Below are positions 34,966-43,799 of a stretch of 64,000 nt of DNA, piece by piece. Below the pieces are notes generated by a model, which searched no databases, was not told the DNA's origin, and saw only the letters and a list, made by a program, of their open reading frames with translations. The stretch lies in NCBI GenBank assembly GCA_963803775.1, contig CAWDNS010000001.1, positions 186,001-250,000 on the forward strand, written 5' to 3'. The position numbers and the translations under genes were made by a program. This stretch comes from JABCZH01 sp963803775 (lineage in GTDB: Bacteria; Acidobacteriota; Terriglobia; Terriglobales; Acidobacteriaceae). Each line of letters opens with the position of its first letter. Position 1 is the first letter of the stretch.

Positions 34966-36765
34966 CTATTTCTTTTCCGCCGGCTTCTCGTCCTTGTCAG
35001 CATCATCGAGTGCTCCGGGCATCAGATGCAGCAGTGGCTTCGAACGCTGCTCATCCAGTTCAGGATGCGGCAACGGCTTGCGTGGCAGCATCTGGTCGCG
35101 CATGGCAGTGTTGTAAACAAAAATGGCTTCCACGATGGCGGCCTGCGCCAGATCCCCGGCGCTGCAAGCGCTCGTAGGTGTCCATGTTGGAGTGGTGGGT
35201 CCGCGAGCCGTAATCCAGCGGATCCTGAATGAACTGGAAGCCCGGAATGCCAACGGCATCGAAAGACTCGTGATCGGTGCCACCGGTGTTACGCAAGGTG
35301 ATCGTGGTAACGCCGAGGTCCTTCAGCGGCGTCGATCCACTGCGTGAAGATGGGCGCGATCGCGGCGTTTTCCTCAAGATAGATGCCGCGAATCTTGCCG
35401 CTGCCATTGTCCACATTAAAATAGCCCGAAATCTTTTGCTGATCAGGCTTCAGTTCCACCGGACCGGCCGGCTTGCGCATCCATTCCGGCAACTTCATCT
35501 GTTCGGGTGCGGTCGAGAGCGGTACATATCCGAAATGCTGCTTCACGTAGCCGTAGGAGCCGAACTCGCCTTGCTCTTCGCCGGTCCACAAGCCCACGCG
35601 GATAGTGCGGCGCGGCTTGACCTGCAGCGCGTTCAAGAATGCGCATCACTTCCATGGCGACCACCGTACCCGCGCCGTTGTCGGTCGCGCCGGTGGCGGC
35701 GGCCCATGAGTCCAGATGGCCGCCCACCATCACCACTTCATCTTTCAGCTTGGGGTCGGTGCCGGGAATCTCGGCGATGGTGTCGAAACCGTGCTCGTGA
35801 TCGCCGAAGAACTTGGTATCCACATTCATCTCGATGTCACCGGAACGTTGCGCTTTCAACAGGCGATATACGCGGCCATAGCTTTCGATGGCCATCACCA
35901 CGACTGGAAACGGTATGGCATGGTCGCGCTGGTAAGCTGAACCCTCCCAGGCCTGCCGCTGTCATCGAAAATCGTTCCGCCGGAACCGCCACCGTCCCGG
36001 CCATCACGGCTGGGAAGAATCATCGCCAGGGCGTGTTCGGCGGCCAGAAACTGCCTTCGTCTTCTCGCGTAGTTCCGTTCTTTCCGCGTATGTCTTCATG
36101 TACTCTTCATGATCCCGTTCGGGAGCCACGGGGTAGTCGACCAGTTTGGCCAAGTCTTTGTCGTCGTAGCGCGTCAAACAGCGCCTTGTCGACCGGTTTG
36201 ACACTCGCGCATTTCTCCGTAAAGAACGATCTTGCCCGCAACCTTGCCCTTGTACTTCTTAAGATCCTTCAGCTTCTTTCACTTCCATTCAGACCGCCGC
36301 GGCATTGATCGCACCGTTGCTGGACGGCGACCACGGAGCCGCCTGCGCGATGAATACAGCCGTATCTGGCGAAGTCATCCGCACCCAGGTATTCAGCTGC
36401 TGCCAGCCCATGCCGAATTCGCCCCAATCTTCCAGGTGCGCATTGGCGCAGCCCATGGCGGTGAACTGGTCGCGCGTCCACTCGTTGGCGTGCTTCAGGT
36501 TGGGCGATCCGGTGAGGCGCGGGCCGATGCCATCCATAAGCGCCGATGCATACTCCATCACGTGGGAGTGCTTCAGCCCTTCCTCACGAATCCGCTGATA
36601 CATGGAGAAATTTATATCTTCCTTTGCCGGTTGCGGCAGTTCATAGGAAGGCCGACTGGTTTCCGCAGTGCTGGTGTTGCTCTTTTTCTTGTCCGCTGCG
36701 GTGAGTGGCAGGGCGCAGGCAATGAGTGCAGTGATGATGCCGCTGATAATGTTCTTGCTAAGCAT
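34966..36765 (-). pseudogene. M28-family peptidase, broken by a nonsense codon and several frameshifts
   Basis: The pieces, read in order from the ATG at 36765, form one secreted M28 zinc aminopeptidase of about 590 residues. They are a signal peptide (MLSKNIISGIITALIACALP), then MDGIGPRLTGSPNLKHANEW, DKDLAKLVDYPVAPERDHEE, VVMVGGHLDSWAAATGATDN (zinc ligands His and Asp), VGLWTGEEQGEFGSYGYVKQ (catalytic Glu-Glu) and GGTDHESFDAVGIPGFQFIQ. A TGA at 36289-36291 and indels near 36266, 36202, 36168, 36045, 35955, 35645, 35335 and 35160 break it. At 36266, 36202, 36045, 35645, 35335 and 35160 a single extra base explains the shift. Translated segments between breaks remain well conserved, so indel sequencing error is as likely as real decay. 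Confidence 0.85.
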
Positions 36766-36868
36766 GTTCGTTTGGCTCCTTAGGAAACCTAGCAGACTAT
36801 CAGATACGGATTCGGCTTTCCAAGGGAAACTGGGTGTAGAGGCCATTTACATTGAATCGGCCAGTGAA

Positions 36869-37582
36869 TCAAGCATCCGCAGGTTCGGCCGGAAGTGGAG
36901 CAATGGTGTGTAAACCACACTCGGTTTTCGCGAACCCCGACCATCGTCCCGCACGCACATCTTCGCCCGGACTGATCGCCCGGGTGCAATGGGTGCAGCC
37001 GATGCTCGGGTAATTCCGGTCGTGGAGAGGATTGTAGGGAACATTGCGTTTGCGAATGTACTGCCAGACGTCCTGCGAACTCCAATCCACGATGGGGTTG
37101 ATCTTCACCAACGCGAATTTTGCGTCCCACTCGATCTTGCGCGCATTTGCACGAAAAACCGTCTGATCGCGGCGAATGCTGGTGATCCAGGCGCGCAGCG
37201 CCGACAGTTTTCTGCGCAGCGGTTCGACCTTGCGTAGATTGCAGCACTCGTCGGGGTTGCGGGTCCACAAGCTGGCGCCGTGGACCCGCGCCTGCTCTTC
37301 GGGCGAGAGCAGCGAGTACACCTTCTCGATCTTGATGCCATAGCGCTCTTCGATCTGATCCATCAGATTGTAGGTTTCTGGGAAGAGGAACTCGGTATCG
37401 AGCGTGAACACCGAGAAGTCGTGGCGCACCCGCGACGCCAGGTCGATCACTGCCATGCCTTCAACGCCAAACGCAGAAGAAATAGCCACCTCACGGCCAA
37501 AGGTATCGAATGCCCAGCGCAACACCTCCTCGGCAGTCCAATGTTCGGCGGCGAGTTGCAGTTTGCCGATGTCCTCTTTCAT
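36869..37582 (-). CDS. cysH: APS-type (phospho)adenylyl-sulfate reductase
   Basis: A 237-residue enzyme that reduces APS (or PAPS) to sulfite in sulfate assimilation. It has SSAFGVEGMAVIDLASRV, LDTEFLFPETYNLMDQI, the CC pair in NPDECCNLRKVEPL (Cys113/114) and IGCTHCTR (Cys196/199). Those four cysteines hold a 4Fe-4S cluster and mark the APS-reductase class. The catalytic TECGLH Cys222 is near the C-terminus. The ATG at 37582 overlaps the cobA stop (ATGA). It is the last gene of the sulfur operon. The upstream extension to 37642 lies inside cobA. Confidence 0.95.
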   Translation of the reverse strand: MKEDIGKLQLAAEHWTAEEVLRWAFDTFGREVAISSAFGVEGMAVIDLASRVRHDFSVFTLDTEFLFPETYNLMDQIEERYGIKIEKVYSLLSPEEQARVHGASLWTRNPDECCNLRKVEPLRRKLSALRAWITSIRRDQTVFRANARKIEWDAKFALVKINPIVDWSSQDVWQYIRKRNVPYNPLHDRNYPSIGCTHCTRAISPGEDVRAGRWSGFAKTECGLHTIAPLPAEPADA

Positions 37583-38376
37583 CTTGTTGCCCCGGCCTTT
37601 ACCGCAACCTGCGAAACAGAAGCGCTCATGAACTGGTTCCATGCAAAGCCGGCGATCGGGGCTAAGTCAGGCCGTGCGGAGTTCACAACCTCTCCTACAA
37701 TGAGCAAAGAAGGTGAAGAGACAATACTCGCGCCCGGGAGATTCGCCACTGTGGTCACATGGACTTGCTGGCCCGCCGTAGTCGCTTGAGAAACGATGGC
37801 GCAGGGCATTTCATCTCTAAGTCCCGATCGTTTCAGTTTCGCAACAATCTTCTCAACCTCGTGCGGCATGTAGATCACCAGCGTTGCTCCAGTACGGATG
37901 AAGTTCCGCCAATCAGCTTCCCGATCAACCGCCGCCTGCTGTCCGGTCAGAAAGACGACTGCATGCGATGTCTGCCGGTGAGTGAGTGGAATCCCAACAG
38001 CGGCTGCCGCACCGAAGGCCGCCGTTACACCGGGCACGATTTCATATTCGATGTTCGCTCGCCGCAGGGCTTCGATTTCTTCGCCCGCGCGCCCAAAGAT
38101 CAGCGGGTCGCCGCCTTTCAGACGCACGACCGTAAGTCCCAAACCCGCGAGCGAAGTCATCAGGAAATTGATCCCTTCCTGCGTGACCTTCTTCTTTCCG
38201 CTGCGTTTGCCCACGTTGTGAACTTGCGCCACTACTGAAACCAGCCTCAGAATCTCGGGCGAGACCAAGTCGTCATGAAGAACCGCATCGGCGGACTGCA
38301 ATAACCGCAGAGCCTTGAGCGTTAGGAGATCGGGATCTCCAGGCCCTGCGCCTACAAGATAGACTTTGCCCTTCAC
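37579..38376 (-). CDS. cobA: Uroporphyrinogen-III C-methyltransferase
   Basis: A 265-residue SUMT that adds two methyl groups to uroporphyrinogen III to give precorrin-2, on the way to siroheme. It starts VKGKVYLVGAGPGDPDLLTL, with LHDDLVSPEIL, VVRLKGGDPLIFGRAGEEIE, IVPGVTAAFGAAAAVGIPLT and LIVGEVV, all signature SUMT motifs. The GTG start at 38376 overlaps the upstream stop (GTGA). Its product feeds the siroheme needed by the reductase encoded first in the operon. The ORF extension to 38520 lies inside the previous gene and is not real. Confidence 0.96.
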   Translation of the reverse strand: MKGKVYLVGAGPGDPDLLTLKALRLLQSADAVLHDDLVSPEILRLVSVVAQVHNVGKRSGKKKVTQEGINFLMTSLAGLGLTVVRLKGGDPLIFGRAGEEIEALRRANIEYEIVPGVTAAFGAAAAVGIPLTHRQTSHAVVFLTGQQAAVDREADWRNFIRTGATLVIYMPHEVEKIVAKLKRSGLRDEMPCAIVSQATTAGQQVHVTTVANLPGASIVSSPSLLIVGEVVNSARPDLAPIAGFAWNQFMSASVSQVAVKAGATR

Positions 38377-38981
38377 GACGCTTTCTCCTTTGCTTCTAGT
38401 TCTAGTTCCACATCGAAGGCTTCCCGGCTGGCGAGCGACTGCAATAACCAGCGCTTGCGTTCCGAATCGAGGTTGCTGCCGAGCATGTCGCGCCGGGTCG
38501 CACCCAAGCGCGCGACCCACTCCCCGTAGCCGGGACCGAATTGGCGCTCCAGTTGCTGCCTCAATTTCTGTGCGAGTGAGGGACTTTGGCCGCCAGTGGA
38601 CACAGCGATCTGAAGATCACCACGCCGTACCACTGCCGGATAAAAGAAGTCGCACTGTTCAGGAACATCTACAACGTTGCACAACACGCCACGCCGCTCG
38701 GCTTCACGAAACACGTCTTCGTTGACCGCGCGTGATGCAGTCGCGACCACCACCAGAAACATCCCGTCGAGATCTGCGGCCGCGAATGCGCGCTCTTCCA
38801 GAGTGATTTGGCCAATCCCTGCCCACTCCCGTACAGCGCCGGTTGATTGCAGCGCGACCACCCGTATGCGAGCCCTGGTGTCAAGCAGACCACGAATCTT
38901 TTGCTCACCAATCACCCCCGCACCCACGACCAGCACCGGGCGGTTGTCCAACTTCACGAACATTGGGAATAAGCGAACCAT
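38373..38981 (-). CDS. Precorrin-2 dehydrogenase / sirohydrochlorin ferrochelatase (Met8/CysG N-terminal type)
   Basis: A 202-residue protein of the Met8p/SirC/CysG-N family that oxidises precorrin-2 and may insert iron to make siroheme. It has LFPMFVKLDNRPVLVVGAGV (the FPxFLxL and Rossmann motif), FLVVVATASRAVNEDVFREA, LCNVVDVPEQCDFFYPAVVR and VSTGGQSPSLAQKLRQQLER. All are family hallmarks. It follows the reductase gene by 6 bases and its stop overlaps cobA. Whether it has chelatase activity as well as the dehydrogenase cannot be told from sequence. Confidence 0.93.
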   Translation of the reverse strand: MVRLFPMFVKLDNRPVLVVGAGVIGEQKIRGLLDTRARIRVVALQSTGAVREWAGIGQITLEERAFAAADLDGMFLVVVATASRAVNEDVFREAERRGVLCNVVDVPEQCDFFYPAVVRRGDLQIAVSTGGQSPSLAQKLRQQLERQFGPGYGEWVARLGATRRDMLGSNLDSERKRWLLQSLASREAFDVELELEAKEKAS

Positions 38982-38987
38982 TTTCTT

Positions 38988-40691
38988 CTAACCTTCCAGC
39001 CCGTGAGGCACCGGCCCCGGAGGCGCGTCACGAAGCACCGCCGCCGCGGATTCGCCAGCGAGGAACTCACGCAGCTCAGTTTCAGTGTGTCGCGCAAAAA
39101 ACCGGCGTAGGTTTTCTCCCGACAGCCGGTCGGCCAAATACGCGCGCAGCAGGCGTTCAATCGCATCTGGCACATCCTCTGCGATGCAGCGGTATCCAGT
39201 AAGCCTGGCAATGGCCTGATTCAATCCCACCGCGCCGCCCAGGCAGAAGTAGTAAGCATCGACCATGCGGCCATCAACTTTCAGCTTCTTGCCTTCGATC
39301 CCGATGTCGGCGATCCAGTGCTGTCCGCAACTGTTGGGACAACCGGTGACGTGCAATTTCAAGTCCTGATCAAAACCAGGAAGCCGGTCTTCGAGTTCCT
39401 GCACCAGCCAGCGGGAAAAACTCTTGGTTTCGGTGATCGCCAGCTTACAAAACTCGCTGCCACTACATGCAATCGCACCGCGCCAGAAAGGTGAAGCTCC
39501 AACGGGCAACCCGGCGCCTTCCAATTCCCTGGCCAGCGGCTCGCAATTTGCCTTCGGCACGTTCACGATCAGCAGGTTCTGCATGTTGGTAGTGCGAAGC
39601 TCGCCACCGGCAAAACGGTCGGCCAAATCTGCAGCAGCACGCATTTGCTCGGGATGAATCCGCCCTCGCAACACTGCCGCTCCAACGTAGAAATATCCAG
39701 ATTGCTTCTGCGGATGGATCCCTATGTGGTCGCGGTAAACGTCGTCAGGAGCAACTTCTTCTACTGCGGGATCGAGACGGAACCCGATTCGCTTTTCCAA
39801 TTCCCTCTGGAAGTCATCAGCGGTCCAGCCATGACGCAGGAAAAGAAACTTCAGTCGCGCGCGTTCGCGGTGTTCTCGCAGTCCGTCGCACTCGCGAAAG
39901 AGTTCGGCGATGCCTTTGACCACAGGCAAGACTTGTTCCCAACCCACGAAAGCGTTAAGCCGTGCGGCCAAATGTGGCTCGGCCGATAGTCCGCCACCCA
40001 CTCGAAGCGAAAACCCTGTTTCCACGCTTCCACGCAAGGTGCGAGTCACGGCGGTGAGACTAACGTCGTTGATCTCGGGATAAGCGCACCAAGCGCGGCA
40101 ACCAGTGATTGCGATCTTGAACTTGCGCGGCAGATTGTAGAAATCCGAGTTTCCGGCGAGCAACCGCGTAACTTCGAGGGCTAGAGGGGACGCATCAACA
40201 ATCTCATCCGCATCCACTCCAGCAAGCGGGCAGCCGGTGACGTTGCGCGTCACGTCGCCGCACGCTCCAATGGTGTTCAAGCCGCATCGCCATAGAGCTT
40301 CCATCACCTCAGGCAGAGCTTCGATGGTGACCCAATGCAGCTGAATGTTTTGCCGTACCGTAATATCGGCAATGCCTCGCGCGTACTTCTGTGTCAAATC
40401 GGCGATCGTGCGCAATTGGTGCGATTGCAGCAACCCATTCGGCATGCGGATGCGAACCATGAAATACGGCAGGGCCTTCCCTTCTCCGCCCTGACCACCG
40501 ACGACTCCGGCACCGTCGCCCTGCGTGTACACACCCCACCAGCGGAAGTAGGTGCCGATCCACTCGGGAGGAATCGAACCGAAACCCTCCTGAGCAAAGC
40601 GGCGGATTTCGTCCAAGCCTTCCCACGGGTTCTTCTCCCGCTTCAGGCGTTCGACGCGCTGTGCTTTCGTCTCTTTGGTCGCATCTGCCAT
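38988..40691 (-). CDS. sir: Siroheme sulfite/nitrite reductase
   Basis: A 567-residue ferredoxin-type siroheme reductase. The tandem domains are visible in ITVRQNIQLHWVTIEALPEV and NVTGCPLAGVDADEIVDASP. The siroheme/4Fe-4S ligands lie in ACSGSEFCKLAITETK (about 408-413) and VTGCPNSCGQHWIADIGIEG (about 447-451). With cysH and siroheme genes next to it, sulfite reduction to sulfide is the likely job; nitrite reduction is not excluded. The ATG at 40691 directly follows the T-tract of a strong terminator hairpin, with SD-like GGTGGG inside the hairpin's 3' arm. This suggests that transcription, and maybe translation, are controlled there. A GTG at 40703 would lie inside the hairpin. Confidence 0.95.
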   Translation of the reverse strand: MADATKETKAQRVERLKREKNPWEGLDEIRRFAQEGFGSIPPEWIGTYFRWWGVYTQGDGAGVVGGQGGEGKALPYFMVRIRMPNGLLQSHQLRTIADLTQKYARGIADITVRQNIQLHWVTIEALPEVMEALWRCGLNTIGACGDVTRNVTGCPLAGVDADEIVDASPLALEVTRLLAGNSDFYNLPRKFKIAITGCRAWCAYPEINDVSLTAVTRTLRGSVETGFSLRVGGGLSAEPHLAARLNAFVGWEQVLPVVKGIAELFRECDGLREHRERARLKFLFLRHGWTADDFQRELEKRIGFRLDPAVEEVAPDDVYRDHIGIHPQKQSGYFYVGAAVLRGRIHPEQMRAAADLADRFAGGELRTTNMQNLLIVNVPKANCEPLARELEGAGLPVGASPFWRGAIACSGSEFCKLAITETKSFSRWLVQELEDRLPGFDQDLKLHVTGCPNSCGQHWIADIGIEGKKLKVDGRMVDAYYFCLGGAVGLNQAIARLTGYRCIAEDVPDAIERLLRAYLADRLSGENLRRFFARHTETELREFLAGESAAAVLRDAPPGPVPHGLEG

Positions 40692-40729
40692 AAAAAAACC
40701 CACCGCCGGATTCTTCTCCGGCGGTGGGT
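40692..40729 (-). terminator. Attenuator terminator in front of the sulfur-assimilation operon
   Basis: On the transcribed strand, CCCACCGCCGGA, loop GAAGAA and TCCGGCGGTGGG form a 12-bp perfect stem (13 with the flanking A-T), immediately followed by seven T residues and then the ATG of the reductase. It is a textbook intrinsic terminator placed in a leader rather than at a gene end. Its 5' arm shares the 9-mer CCGCCGGAG with the upstream cysteine-rich leader ORF, and GGCGG between them can pair with either copy. Confidence 0.93.
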
Positions 40730-40756
40730 AATGACTCCGAAACTAGAAAATAATAA

Positions 40757-40846
40757 CTAGATCAGCGGCCTCCCCGTGCCAGAGCACACTCCCGCCCAAC
40801 AACAACAAAGGCAGGTGCTCCGGCGGTTCTGACCGCACAAACTCAT
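40757..40846 (-). CDS. Cysteine-rich leader peptide (attenuator)
   Basis: A 29-residue ORF on the minus strand, ATG at 40846 to TAG at 40757. Its Shine-Dalgarno is GAGGG, 7 bases before the ATG. It has six Cys: residues 4, 12, 14, 15, 16 and 21, including TCLCCCWAGVC. Codon runs of the amino acid made by the following operon are the classic mark of ribosome-mediated attenuation, as with trp and his leaders and polycysteine leaders of mycobacteria. The stop is 27 bases before the terminator stem. It is too short for most gene finders. Confidence 0.85.
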   Translation of the reverse strand: MSLCGQNRRSTCLCCCWAGVCSGTGRPLI

Positions 40847-40973
40847 AGATTGACCCTCGCTCGGTCCGTAAAAGACCTGACGATGTAAAGTTAGATGTAG
40901 GGCGAGAACCTCGGGTGCAAAATTATTTTGGGTCTATTGGAGATACGAAAGACAACTGTAATGCGGTGTTTTG

Positions 40974-42670
40974 TCAGGAACCCAACTTCAGCATAAACCC
41001 GCGTAGCCGCCGATGCCTCTGCATCAGATGGAGATAACGCATTTCGTTCGCAGCAGACTTGGCCCGGATGATCTGAACCAACTCCTGTTTCTCTTGCCGG
41101 CTCCATGACACCAAGCCGGGAGCGACCGAAAGAACCATAGCGAAGTTCTCGAAACTGGCCCACCCCACCGGCTCCAAGGACGCCGGCTGTACGCCGAGAA
41201 CGCGCGCCAGCCATTCCGACGAACTCTGGCGCATGCGCTCACTGTTGCCGCCGAAATCCGTAGCCATGCGCCGGTTCACTTTCGTTCCGATCTTGCGAGT
41301 CGAGAAGCTATCCCACGCACCAACTTCGCTCCCCGGCACTTCGTAGAAAACATGCCCCGCCGCCAGGCGCCGCAGCGTTCTCGGAGGAGTTCTGTACTTG
41401 GGATCATGCGCGATTCTCTCCTCCTCACGCTCTACCAGCTTCAGCAAGTCTTTGTGCCCGGGACGGAAACCCAGTTTTCGATAGAACCAGAAGGCGCCCG
41501 ACTCAATGGCTTCTTCGTTGCCATCCCCCAACTGGTAGGGATACATCGAAATACATTTCGCACCGGTAAGCGCGACCAGGCAGCGCAGCACTTGCGCATA
41601 GATCCAGGCAACTTCGCCGCCGCGGAAGGTGTAGAAGGCGTTAAAGCCCACCTCCATCCATTCACACAGCCCCGTAGCTTCGAAGTAACTGACGGGAACT
41701 CCATTCTTGAGCGAGAACCCGGCCACATAAGCCCGCAAAGGCAAACGCCTCGCCGGATAAAGATTCCACAGGTAGATAGAAACTCCGCGGCCGACGTCAG
41801 CGCGCACCACTGACTGCGGATCTCCAAACGTCATTCCATAGAGTTCCCGATAACGCACCAGCATGACTTCGCGGGCTATGTTTACTACCGCCCCACCTTG
41901 TTTCGCAGACAGGCGGTGAAGAACCGGGGGGCTTGCGCTAGCTCGCTTGCCAGTGAGACTTCTGCGCGGGTAACCAGCGGCTCGCGATGAAAAAATACTC
42001 GTCGCACCGGCCGCCAATTCCCAGTGCGCGAGATGCGCCGGTTGTTAAGGTGCCAACGTATAGGAAGACGCAGAGAATCGTAGAGTAGCGATTTCTCTGT
42101 GTCGGGCACTGGTAACTGTGCGAACTGCCGGACCATCCATTGCAGGTTCCTATTCTTGCTCCCCGCGGCGGTTTGCAGCCAACCCTGCCAGGGAACGTCA
42201 GGCTCGATGTCGGCATCTTCTTCCAGCAAAGGAATCAGCCGCGGCCACGCGGCGCCCATCGCCCGCTCCTCTGAGTAGTCGTCCCAAACGATCTCCACAT
42301 TGGGGACGCGGTCGACAAGCCAGCGCATTACATCGAAACTGAGCGTGTCCTGCATCACGGCGCCGGCGATGCCCGCGACTTCGAAGGGATCAAAGTCGTC
42401 CATGTTCGCTCCGAGCTTTTCAAGCTGCTCGACTCTTTTCGAAAAACCTCGCAGCAACCGTTCGCTCTCGCGGACGACCGCCGGTCCGTGGGGAAACGCG
42501 CGCAGAAACAGAAGCGCTTCATGAAAGCGAATCAGAGAAGCAGTATCGGAGAATTTCCGTTTACCCAGCGCCGACAATAGTTCCACGACGCGTGCAGCTT
42601 CCCCGCGTCCAAAACGGCTGCGAGATTCTTCGACTTGGTGAAGCAGGCGGTCCAGCGAGCTAGAGGCCAT
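40974..42670 (-). pseudogene. Large unknown gene split by a single-base slip in a C-run; GNAT-like C-terminal part
   Basis: Two overlapping frames (41885-42670 and 40974-about 41935) read as one protein of about 565 residues. The break is at a run of six C (plus-strand G run at 41927-41932). Seven would restore LASELAQAPPVLHRLSAKQG. The N-terminal part starts MASSSLDRLLHQVEESRSRF and is mostly helical, with VQ- and LL-rich stretches. The C-terminal part has FGDPQSVVRADVGRGVSIYL, FSLKNGVPVSYFEATGLCEW, GFNAFYTFRGGEVAWIYAQV and AFWFYRKLGFRPG, the last being a GNAT motif-B-like signature. Function is unknown. The shift could be sequencing error or true mutation. Confidence 0.75.
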
Positions 42671-42729
42671 AAGATCCCGATAAGGCTACTCTATATCCCG
42701 CTTGACCGAAAACTCGATACCAACAAATT

Positions 42730-43647
42730 TTAACGTCGAGTTACTTCAAGCTCTTTGCGATTCCAATCGCCCAGGCTCGCCGCGGCTTCATATGTGGATT
42801 GGCAAAACTCGAGTAACGCAGCGGTGGGTGATGCAGCCTTGCGCACATCCTCATACATCAAGATGAACTCACTCAGTTGCTTATTATAAGAGGCCGCGTC
42901 GGGGCGGACACCCGCGTCTTTAAATCCCTGCGGCTCAGGAGCTGCGTAGGAATAAAACGCGGCATCTTTCATGCCGACAGTCCCGGGCCAAAAACCAACG
43001 CTGCTTACCTCGTGAGAATACGCTTCCCGTGTAATCATATCGGCGCCAGGTCGTTCCGGAGCCCGGCGGCCAGAAAACCGGGTCACCGCAAGGTCGAAGC
43101 TTCCCCAGAAGAAATGCACCGGGCTGCTCTTGCCGATGAATCCCGACCTGAACTGGGTGAATACCGCGGCCACCGACAACAAAATACGCCAGAACTTCTC
43201 AACTGCCGCAGGATCGTACGACGCATGCACGCTATCCTGATCGAAGGCGATCGGATTGGGGGTTTCGACCGGCATCCTCCATATCCTGACGTCAATCCCG
43301 GCGGATCGTAGCATCCCCATGAATTCCTGGTAGAAATCGGCCACCGAGCGCGGCCCTAGCGGGATTGTCTTTACGATTCCGTCATTGGTCTCGAGCACAA
43401 GCCGATGCTGTATGAAGTCAAACCAGATTTCGAATGCCCTTTGTCCATACGGAATGCGAGACGTGGTCAGGCCGCGCGCCGTTACATACAGCGGGACATT
43501 CCACCAGTGGTTCACGAGCGGCGTCAGCCGCAGGCGAACCTTGCCAACGATCTGGGTCCACATATGGAGTGTGGCGTAGGTGTCTTTCCATGAATCCACG
43601 GGGAGCGTCGGCCAGCATTCCATTAGATCGGCAAGGGCGGGCGGCAT
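42730..43647 (-). CDS. DUF5996 family protein
   Basis: A 305-residue protein starting MPPALADLMECWPTLPVDSW, then KDTYATLHMWTQIVGKVRLR, LTPLVNHWWNVPLYVTARGL, IPYGQRAFEIWFDFIQHRLV and SPVHFFWGSFDLAVTRFSGR. The Trp/His-rich pattern in this order matches DUF5996. No function is established. The frame runs on upstream through tRNA-His to 43731, which is an artefact; the ATG at 43647 is the family start. Cytoplasmic; no signal peptide. Confidence 0.85.
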   Translation of the reverse strand: MPPALADLMECWPTLPVDSWKDTYATLHMWTQIVGKVRLRLTPLVNHWWNVPLYVTARGLTTSRIPYGQRAFEIWFDFIQHRLVLETNDGIVKTIPLGPRSVADFYQEFMGMLRSAGIDVRIWRMPVETPNPIAFDQDSVHASYDPAAVEKFWRILLSVAAVFTQFRSGFIGKSSPVHFFWGSFDLAVTRFSGRRAPERPGADMITREAYSHEVSSVGFWPGTVGMKDAAFYSYAAPEPQGFKDAGVRPDAASYNKQLSEFILMYEDVRKAASPTAALLEFCQSTYEAAASLGDWNRKELEVTRR

Positions 43648-43670
43648 GGTGGACTCGATGGTTGAATGCT

Positions 43671-43748
43671 TGGGGTGGGAGACGGGAATCGAACCCGCAA
43701 CCGTCGGAGCCACAGTCCGATGCTCTACCAAGTTGAGCTACTCCCACC
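43671..43748 (-). tRNA. tRNA-His (GTG)
   Basis: The minus strand folds as a cloverleaf. The acceptor GTGGGAG pairs with CTCCCAC and has an extra 5' G at 43748, the G-1 typical of tRNA-His. The D arm is AGCTCAACTTGGTAGAGC, the anticodon loop is CTGTGGC with anticodon GTG, and the T loop is GTTCGAATC. Discriminator C and an encoded CCA end it at 43671. A TATAAT lies 15 bases upstream. Confidence 0.97.
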
Positions 43749-43761
43749 GCGTGGAGTGTTG

Positions 43762-43767
43762 ATTATA
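43762..43767 (-). promoter_or_regulatory. -10 element for tRNA-His
   Basis: TATAAT on the minus strand, 14-15 bases before the tRNA 5' end. No good -35 is visible at the usual distance, so only the -10 is called. Confidence 0.55.
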
Positions 43768-43799
43768 GCAATTTGCTGGGAAAACCGGGCGAAGGCTGG

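Noticed and set aside
40692..40890. SAM or other known riboswitch ahead of the sulfur operon
   Set aside because: I could not see the conserved cores of SAM riboswitches; a Cys-rich leader ORF explains the terminator better.
43648..43731. N-terminal extension of the DUF5996 gene
   Set aside because: It translates tRNA-His.
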